Shown here: positions 34,984 to 38,220 of the stretch, piece by piece
Position numbering within the stretch: position 1 is the first letter of the stretch
Layout: each line of letters opens with the position of its first letter
NCBI RefSeq assembly: GCF_001436505.1
Contig: NZ_AYYI01000017.1
Coordinates: 1 to 38,220, forward strand
DNA: 38,220 nt
Source: Loigolactobacillus rennini DSM 20253
GTDB lineage: Bacteria; Bacillota; Bacilli; Lactobacillales; Lactobacillaceae
Reading direction: 5' to 3'
Notes under the pieces: model-generated
What the model saw: the letters and a program-made list of their open reading frames with translations, nothing else
Told to the model about the DNA's origin: nothing
Databases searched by the model: none
Program-made: the position numbers and the translations under genes

Positions 34984-36224
34984 TTAATCCGATTTTTGCA
35001 CCTATTTGGCAACAGCTAGGGTTTCAGGCACCTACTGCCATTCAAAAAGCCGTTTATCACCCATTGAAAACCGATGCCTCTGTTTTAGGCATTGCACCTA
35101 CAGGTTCTGGCAAAACTTTGGCTTATACGTTACCATTATTGGAGAAATTAATGCCACGTGCTGGTTTGCAGTTATTGATTTTAGTGCCAACGCAAGAACT
35201 AGCAGTTCAAGAACGAACGGCCATTCAGCCGTTTACCAAGGCAGTGGAGCTAAAGATTCAAGCCATTGTTGGTGGTGCAAATATTCGGCGGCAAATTGAG
35301 CGATTAAAACAAAAACCAGAAGTCATTGTCGCAACACCGGGACGGTTGTTAGAATTAATCGATCGGCGTAAAGTGAAAATGCATACTTTACAGACCATTG
35401 TGATTGATGAAGCAGATCAGTTGTTAACGGCTGACAGTCGAGAAACAATTCGTGATGTTGTGCGGCGTGCGCCTGGCGAAACACAACTAGGCTTTTTTTC
35501 TGCAACAAAAATTCCAATTTTAGATGAATTACCTAAGTGGTTTGCTGTTCCAGTGACAACTTATGATGTTCGACAACAGGATACTAGTGCTGGTGCCGTT
35601 CAGCATTTATTTGTTGCTTCTCCAATTCGTAAGCGAGTGGATATTTTGCGTAAAGCTAGTCATCTAGTTGATTTTTATGCATTAGTTTTTTTTAATACTG
35701 CTGCGGAGTTAGAAAAAGTGGCACAAGTTTTACAACATCAGCATGTTAAGGTGGCTGTTTTAGATGGCAGTTTGCGGCAAACTGAACGTGAACAAGCACT
35801 AAAAGCGTTAAGGGAAAAACAAATTAAATTATTATTGTCAACTGATGTTGCTGGACGCGGGCTAGATATCACCGACTTACCAGCGGTTGTCAATTATGAT
35901 TTACCAGTTGATTTAACGACTTATGTACACCGTGCTGGCCGAACAGGTCGAATGGGGGCTGCAGGTCTAGTGTTAACTTTAGGCAATGAGCGCCAATTTC
36001 GTGACCTCAAACAATTGGTGCGTGAGCACTATCAAGTTAAGCGTGCTTATTTGGTTGCCGGACAAATAACGACACAAAAACCGGTACAGCATGAAAAAAC
36101 GAGTCAGTATAATCAATCGACGGCTAAAAATAAAAGAATATCGCAACAAATGCCTGCCAAACGCCAATCGAGAAAGAAAAAGCGGCAACGGAATCAATTA
36201 AACAAAGGGAAGCATCGTAAATGA
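34980..36224 (+). CDS. DEAD-box ATP-dependent RNA helicase
   Basis: This is a DEAD-box helicase (414 aa). Motif Q is near the N-terminus (FQAPTAIQKAVY), followed by motif I (APTGSGKT), Ia (PTQELAVQ), GG and TPGRLLE, motif II (VIDEADQLL), motif III (FFSAT), then the C-terminal RecA domain with STDVAGRGLDI and YVHRAGRTGRMG. The last 50 or so residues are Lys/Arg/Gln-rich (SRKKKRQRNQ), a basic RNA-binding tail. It is probably involved in RNA or ribosome remodelling, as for CshB or YfmL. It is coupled to the oxidoreductase upstream, with a small PTS gene next. Confidence 0.94.
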   Translation: MINPIFAPIWQQLGFQAPTAIQKAVYHPLKTDASVLGIAPTGSGKTLAYTLPLLEKLMPRAGLQLLILVPTQELAVQERTAIQPFTKAVELKIQAIVGGANIRRQIERLKQKPEVIVATPGRLLELIDRRKVKMHTLQTIVIDEADQLLTADSRETIRDVVRRAPGETQLGFFSATKIPILDELPKWFAVPVTTYDVRQQDTSAGAVQHLFVASPIRKRVDILRKASHLVDFYALVFFNTAAELEKVAQVLQHQHVKVAVLDGSLRQTEREQALKALREKQIKLLLSTDVAGRGLDITDLPAVVNYDLPVDLTTYVHRAGRTGRMGAAGLVLTLGNERQFRDLKQLVREHYQVKRAYLVAGQITTQKPVQHEKTSQYNQSTAKNKRISQQMPAKRQSRKKKRQRNQLNKGKHRK

Positions 36225-36245
36225 GAGAAAGCAGCGTTATTGAAA

Positions 36246-36581
36246 ATGGTTGAACATAATGCAAATCAAGTCATGGCAATCATGGTAAATAGTACGCAAG
36301 CGCATCGGTTGTTGGCTGCAGCGATTCAAGCGGCAAAGCGGACTGAATTTAAAGCGGCGCAACAAAAAATTACTGCAGCTGATCAGGCTTTAGCTAAAGC
36401 ACGGCAAGCGCAGACGGCGTTATTAACTAAAGAAGCCCAAGGTCACCCTGTTCATTTAACGTTGTTATTAATCCATGCCCAGGATCATTTGATGAGTACC
36501 ACAGCTTATTGCGAGACAACAAAAGAAATCGTGGCGCTTTACCAAAAATTAACCTTAGTTACGTCAGAAAAAAAAGGATAA
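36246..36581 (+). CDS. PTS lactose/cellobiose-type EIIA domain protein, stand-alone
   Basis: This is a single-domain EIIA of the Lac/Cel PTS class (about 111 aa). It has long helices and the conserved LLLIHAQDHLMSTTAY segment, whose first histidine (H77 with this start) is the phosphorylation site and whose aspartate binds the trimer metal. No EIIB or EIIC is near, so it either serves a permease elsewhere or has a regulatory role. The start is uncertain: TTG at 36240 or ATG at 36246, neither with a strong ribosome binding site. It follows the helicase gene closely and precedes a DUF3284-like gene, a combination seen in cellobiose PTS loci. Confidence 0.85.
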   Translation: MVEHNANQVMAIMVNSTQAHRLLAAAIQAAKRTEFKAAQQKITAADQALAKARQAQTALLTKEAQGHPVHLTLLLIHAQDHLMSTTAYCETTKEIVALYQKLTLVTSEKKG

Positions 36582-36584
36582 TGA

Positions 36585-36613
36585 TTTAACTTTTGCTGAG
36601 AATAGCGTATACT
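36585..36613 (+). promoter_or_regulatory. Possible promoter of DUF3284-like gene
   Basis: TATACT (36608-36613) is near perfect. A weak -35 (TTTAAC, 36585-36590) lies 17 bases upstream. Confidence 0.5.
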
Positions 36614-36653
36614 AACAAGCAGAAAATAAGTTTATCATTGGAGGTGACCGTCA

Positions 36654-37067
36654 ATGAGAGTTGAACAGTTATTGAACGTGCCAGCAGCGTTTTTGTACCA
36701 TCAAATTATTGATGTTGAGCTGTTTGAAATTTATGCACATACTGGTCAGCAGCTAACGGTAGCACAACTGGAAGGTTTTACTTATCAAAAACAGTTGGCT
36801 GATGATACTCAAGCCCAGGTGACCATTACCAAAAACATTCGCAACCGTAGCTACCATTACCAAACGGTCACGGACACGAATCGCTATGAAGTGAAGTACG
36901 ATATGTTACCTTTAGAAAAACACAAGAGTAAGATTGTTTATGAAGAAAAAATCTTTGCGCGGGCGTGGGGCCAACGCTTACTAGATTTTATCAGTGATAC
37001 TTTCTTAGGTGGTTTAAAGCGGCACAATTTTAAGAAAATGTTCTTACAAATTGAGAAGTCTTATTAA
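36654..37067 (+). CDS. DUF3284-like protein
   Basis: This is a protein of 137 aa. It begins MRVEQLLNVPAAFLYHQII, then a charged middle with YQKQL, NRSYHYQTVTDTNRYEVKY and ends with GGLKRHNFKKMFLQIEKSY. The pattern resembles DUF3284, a START/polyketide-cyclase-like fold common beside PTS genes in lactic acid bacteria; this is from memory of the family. GGAGGTGA precedes the ATG at good spacing. It has its own -10 element but lies right after the EIIA gene. Function unknown; a strong terminator follows at once. Confidence 0.75.
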   Translation: MRVEQLLNVPAAFLYHQIIDVELFEIYAHTGQQLTVAQLEGFTYQKQLADDTQAQVTITKNIRNRSYHYQTVTDTNRYEVKYDMLPLEKHKSKIVYEEKIFARAWGQRLLDFISDTFLGGLKRHNFKKMFLQIEKSY

Positions 37068-37069
37068 TG

Positions 37070-37104
37070 AAAATGCATCTGCCTTAGGCAGATGCATTTT
37101 TTTT
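37070..37104 (+). terminator. Terminator after DUF3284-like gene
   Basis: AAAATGCATCTGCC (37070-37083) pairs with GGCAGATGCATTTT (37087-37100), followed by more T. The T-run merges with the -35 of the next promoter. Confidence 0.93.
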
Positions 37105-37131
37105 GCGTTTAAAGTAGGGGCTCCGTATACT
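37103..37131 (+). promoter_or_regulatory. Promoter of csbD-like gene
   Basis: TTGCGT (37103-37108) and TATACT (37126-37131) are 17 bases apart. Confidence 0.65.
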
Positions 37132-37164
37132 TAAGCTTAATCAAATTACTAGGAGGTCATGATG

Positions 37165-37377
37165 ATGAGCAAAGACAGTGCAAAGCAACAAACTAAAGGT
37201 AAATTAAATCAAGCAGCTGGTAAAGTAACGGGGGACAAACAACGTGAAACTAAAGGCAAATCACAAGATTTACTAGGTAAAGCAAAAGATAAGTTAACGG
37301 ATGTTAAGGATAAAGCTTCTGAAAAAACTGGCACAGCAGTTGATAAAATGAAAGATAAATTAGACAAACATTCTTAA
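37165..37377 (+). CDS. CsbD-family stress protein
   Basis: This is a small, lysine-rich, hydrophilic protein (70 aa) of the CsbD family, with the repeated GK/AGK pattern (KGKLNQAAGKVTGDKQRETKGK, shown in part; then LLGKAKDKL and TAVDKMKDKL). Family members accumulate under stress; their biochemistry is not known. Three ATGs occur in tandem (37159, 37162, 37165); the third has the best spacing (8 bases) from GGAGG. Low-complexity composition suggests a disordered or helical protein. It is a single-gene unit with its own promoter. Confidence 0.88.
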   Translation: MSKDSAKQQTKGKLNQAAGKVTGDKQRETKGKSQDLLGKAKDKLTDVKDKASEKTGTAVDKMKDKLDKHS

Positions 37378-37399
37378 ATTGGTAAGGTTGTGATTAAAA

Positions 37400-37590
37400 A
37401 CTTAAGCAACTGGTTAAGACGATGGGGACTTTTTTCCCTCAGACAAGCAGAAAAGTTTGCAATTTGGGTGTAGCAACCAGAACCAGCACGTATCCCCCTT
37501 GCGTTGGAGCTAGCAAATGAAAGTCAGAAGCGTCGGTAAATAGCAAACCATAACGGTCAATTCACAATCGTGAATTGACCGTTATTATTA
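37400..37590 (+). ncRNA. Candidate structured RNA ending at a terminator
   Basis: There is no gene between csbD and tRNA-Arg. This part can fold into a nested rod: GGTT (37412-37415) with AACC (37446-37449 + 100, i.e. 37546-37549), GACG (37418) with CGTC (37531), GACTTT (37427) with AAAGTC (37520), TTTGC (37456) with GCAAA (37513), enclosing a GC-richer centre. A perfect terminator closes it. The shape is reminiscent of 6S RNA. No firm promoter was found; it could instead be the 3' UTR of csbD. Confidence 0.35.
37551..37584 (+). terminator. Terminator downstream of csbD and candidate RNA
   Basis: TAACGGTCAATTCAC (37551-37565) pairs perfectly with GTGAATTGACCGTTA (37570-37584), loop AATC, followed by TTATTA. 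It could end csbD or a separate small RNA. Confidence 0.85.
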
Positions 37591-37730
37591 AGAAAAGTAG
37601 TGCATTACTGTATTTTACGTCCAGTTTACATGTAAGATAAGCGCGAAAGTTTATTGCTTTTAAAACGGGACAAATGATTTATTTTTGCCATTTTTGAAGG
37701 CTATTACCAGTCATTATTATCTTAGCAGCT

Positions 37731-37750
37731 TTGTGTGCAGATTGTGTGCA
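37731..37750 (+). repeat. Short direct repeat TTGTGTGCA
   Basis: TTGTGTGCA occurs twice (37731-37739 and 37742-37750), 11 bases apart, so on the same helix face. The surrounding 37591-37780 holds no gene that I can see. Confidence 0.6.
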
Positions 37751-37780
37751 AAAAATTTATTTTTAGCCTAATTTAAAAAA

Positions 37781-37816
37781 CAGAGTCTTACTAAACATTA
37801 GTTTAGTAAGACTCTG
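37781..37816 (-). terminator. Terminator of tRNA-Arg
   Basis: A perfect 16-bp stem (CAGAGTCTTACTAAAC at 37781-37796 with its complement at 37801-37816) has a 4-base loop, followed on the minus strand by six T. Confidence 0.93.
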
Positions 37817-37849
37817 AAAAATGAAATTTCGTTTTGACTCATTCTAAAA

Positions 37850-37923
37850 TGGCCCCAACTGGAATCGAACCGGTGACCTATCGCTTAGGAGGCGATTGCT
37901 CTATCCTGCTGAGCTATGGAGCC
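37850..37923 (-). tRNA. tRNA-Arg (anticodon CCU)
   Basis: A full cloverleaf forms on the minus strand. The acceptor stem is GGCTCCA with TGGGGCC (one G-U pair). The D arm is GCTC...GAGC. The anticodon stem ATCGC/GCGAT carries loop CTCCTAA, giving anticodon CCT. The T loop is TTCGATT. CCA is not encoded. It reads AGG, a rare codon here. Such tRNA genes are common phage attachment sites, but no integrase is nearby. Confidence 0.95.
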
Positions 37924-37932
37924 ATGTACTCT

Positions 37933-37961
37933 ATTATTCCATTATTTCTTTAACTTGTAAA
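37933..37961 (-). promoter_or_regulatory. Promoter of tRNA-Arg
   Basis: On the minus strand TTTACA (37961-37956) and AATAAT (37938-37933) are 17 bases apart, and the -10 ends 10 bases before the tRNA. Confidence 0.65.
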
Positions 37962-37971
37962 TACTAAAGAC

Positions 37972-38001
37972 TTGTCTTTAAATCAATTAAAGTATTATAA
38001 T
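37972..38001 (+). promoter_or_regulatory. Promoter of small membrane ORF
   Basis: TTGTCT (37972-37977) and TATAAT (37996-38001) are 18 bases apart. It is divergent from the tRNA-Arg promoter. Confidence 0.6.
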
Positions 38002-38048
38002 AAGTTTATTAAAAAAGGGTGTCACCAGTTAAAAAGGGAAGTGAGTTT

Positions 38049-38195
38049 ATGGGGATTATATTGACCATCTTCCTGCTTACAGTTTACATTTTGGGGTACA
38101 ATCGAACGCACATCCATGAATCTCACAAAATTTGTGATCATCGCGATCAACACCCGTTAATTAAAGGAAGTTTGTCAAATGGTGTTGAAGGATAG
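38049..38195 (+). CDS. Possible small membrane protein, 48 aa
   Basis: The ORF starts at ATG 38049 and ends at TAG 38193-38195. The first 17 residues (MGIILTIFLLTVYILGY) form one hydrophobic segment, followed by a His-rich hydrophilic tail (THIHESHKI, DHRDQHP). AGGGAAGTGAG precedes the ATG and a near-consensus promoter lies about 50 bases upstream. I do not recognise it. It may be a real small peptide, such as a type I toxin-like or stress peptide, or chance; the promoter and ribosome binding site are the support. Confidence 0.4.
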   Translation: MGIILTIFLLTVYILGYNRTHIHESHKICDHRDQHPLIKGSLSNGVEG

Positions 38196-38220
38196 TTTCT
38201 ATCCTTTGGAGATCTCCTCG

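Overview
The window looks like chromosome of a low-GC Gram-positive bacterium of the family Lactobacillaceae. Signs are strong AGGAGG-type ribosome binding sites, TTG starts preceded by good Shine-Dalgarno sequences, a T-box leader on trpS, CcpA-type cre boxes, a class II HMG-CoA reductase, and small families typical of lactobacilli (DUF4828-like, DUF3284-like, a BspA-like cysteine-free binding protein). I make no genus call. I see no prophage, insertion sequence or CRISPR array; gene order and codon use look chromosomal throughout.

Layout. (1) 1-113: 3' end of a 5S rRNA and the rrn terminator. (2) 114-7360: pyruvate dehydrogenase operon pdhABCD followed by two tandem lipoate-protein ligase genes, behind a long leader with two cre-like boxes and an inverted repeat. 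(3) 7409-9388: a family 8 glycosyltransferase, a divergent SAM methyltransferase and a solitary tRNA-Thr(GGU). (4) 9399-13875: helD (RNA polymerase recycling helicase), then T-box-controlled trpS and a folate cyclohydrolase-type gene. (5) 13914-16295: amino-acid ABC importer (ATPase, permease, cysteine-free binding protein). (6) 16449-19886: mvaA and a heavy-metal P1B-type ATPase with Fur-like boxes. (7) 19887-25146: menaquinone genes menF-menD-menH-menC with a cre box. (8) 25192-33448: gluconate locus with two tandem kinase-permease cassettes, a short 6-phosphogluconate dehydrogenase and a divergent RpiR regulator. (9) 33456-37584: a mixed set (DUF4828-like, Gfo/Idh/MocA oxidoreductase, DEAD-box helicase, lone PTS EIIA of the Lac family, DUF3284-like, CsbD-like) and a candidate structured RNA. 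(10) 37731-38220: tRNA-Arg(CCU) and a 48-codon membrane ORF.

Themes. PDH is only active when E2 is lipoylated, so the ligases directly after pdhD supply the cofactor step for the complex. Gluconate is imported by GntP, phosphorylated by GntK and oxidatively decarboxylated by Gnd, with RpiR probably sensing a sugar phosphate. mvaA (isoprenoid precursor) and menFDHC (quinone head group) both bear on menaquinone, but menB, menE and menA are not here. Cre-like boxes in front of pdh, men and both gnt cassettes suggest shared carbon catabolite control.

The most interesting points are the two tandem duplications: the ligase pair carries a gene-conversion-like tract, and the two gluconate cassettes have different regulatory entry points. 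Next come the Fur-like operators before a P1B ATPase with an SPC motif, the RpiR-type palindrome inside the gnd promoter, and the candidate rod-like RNA at 37400-37590.
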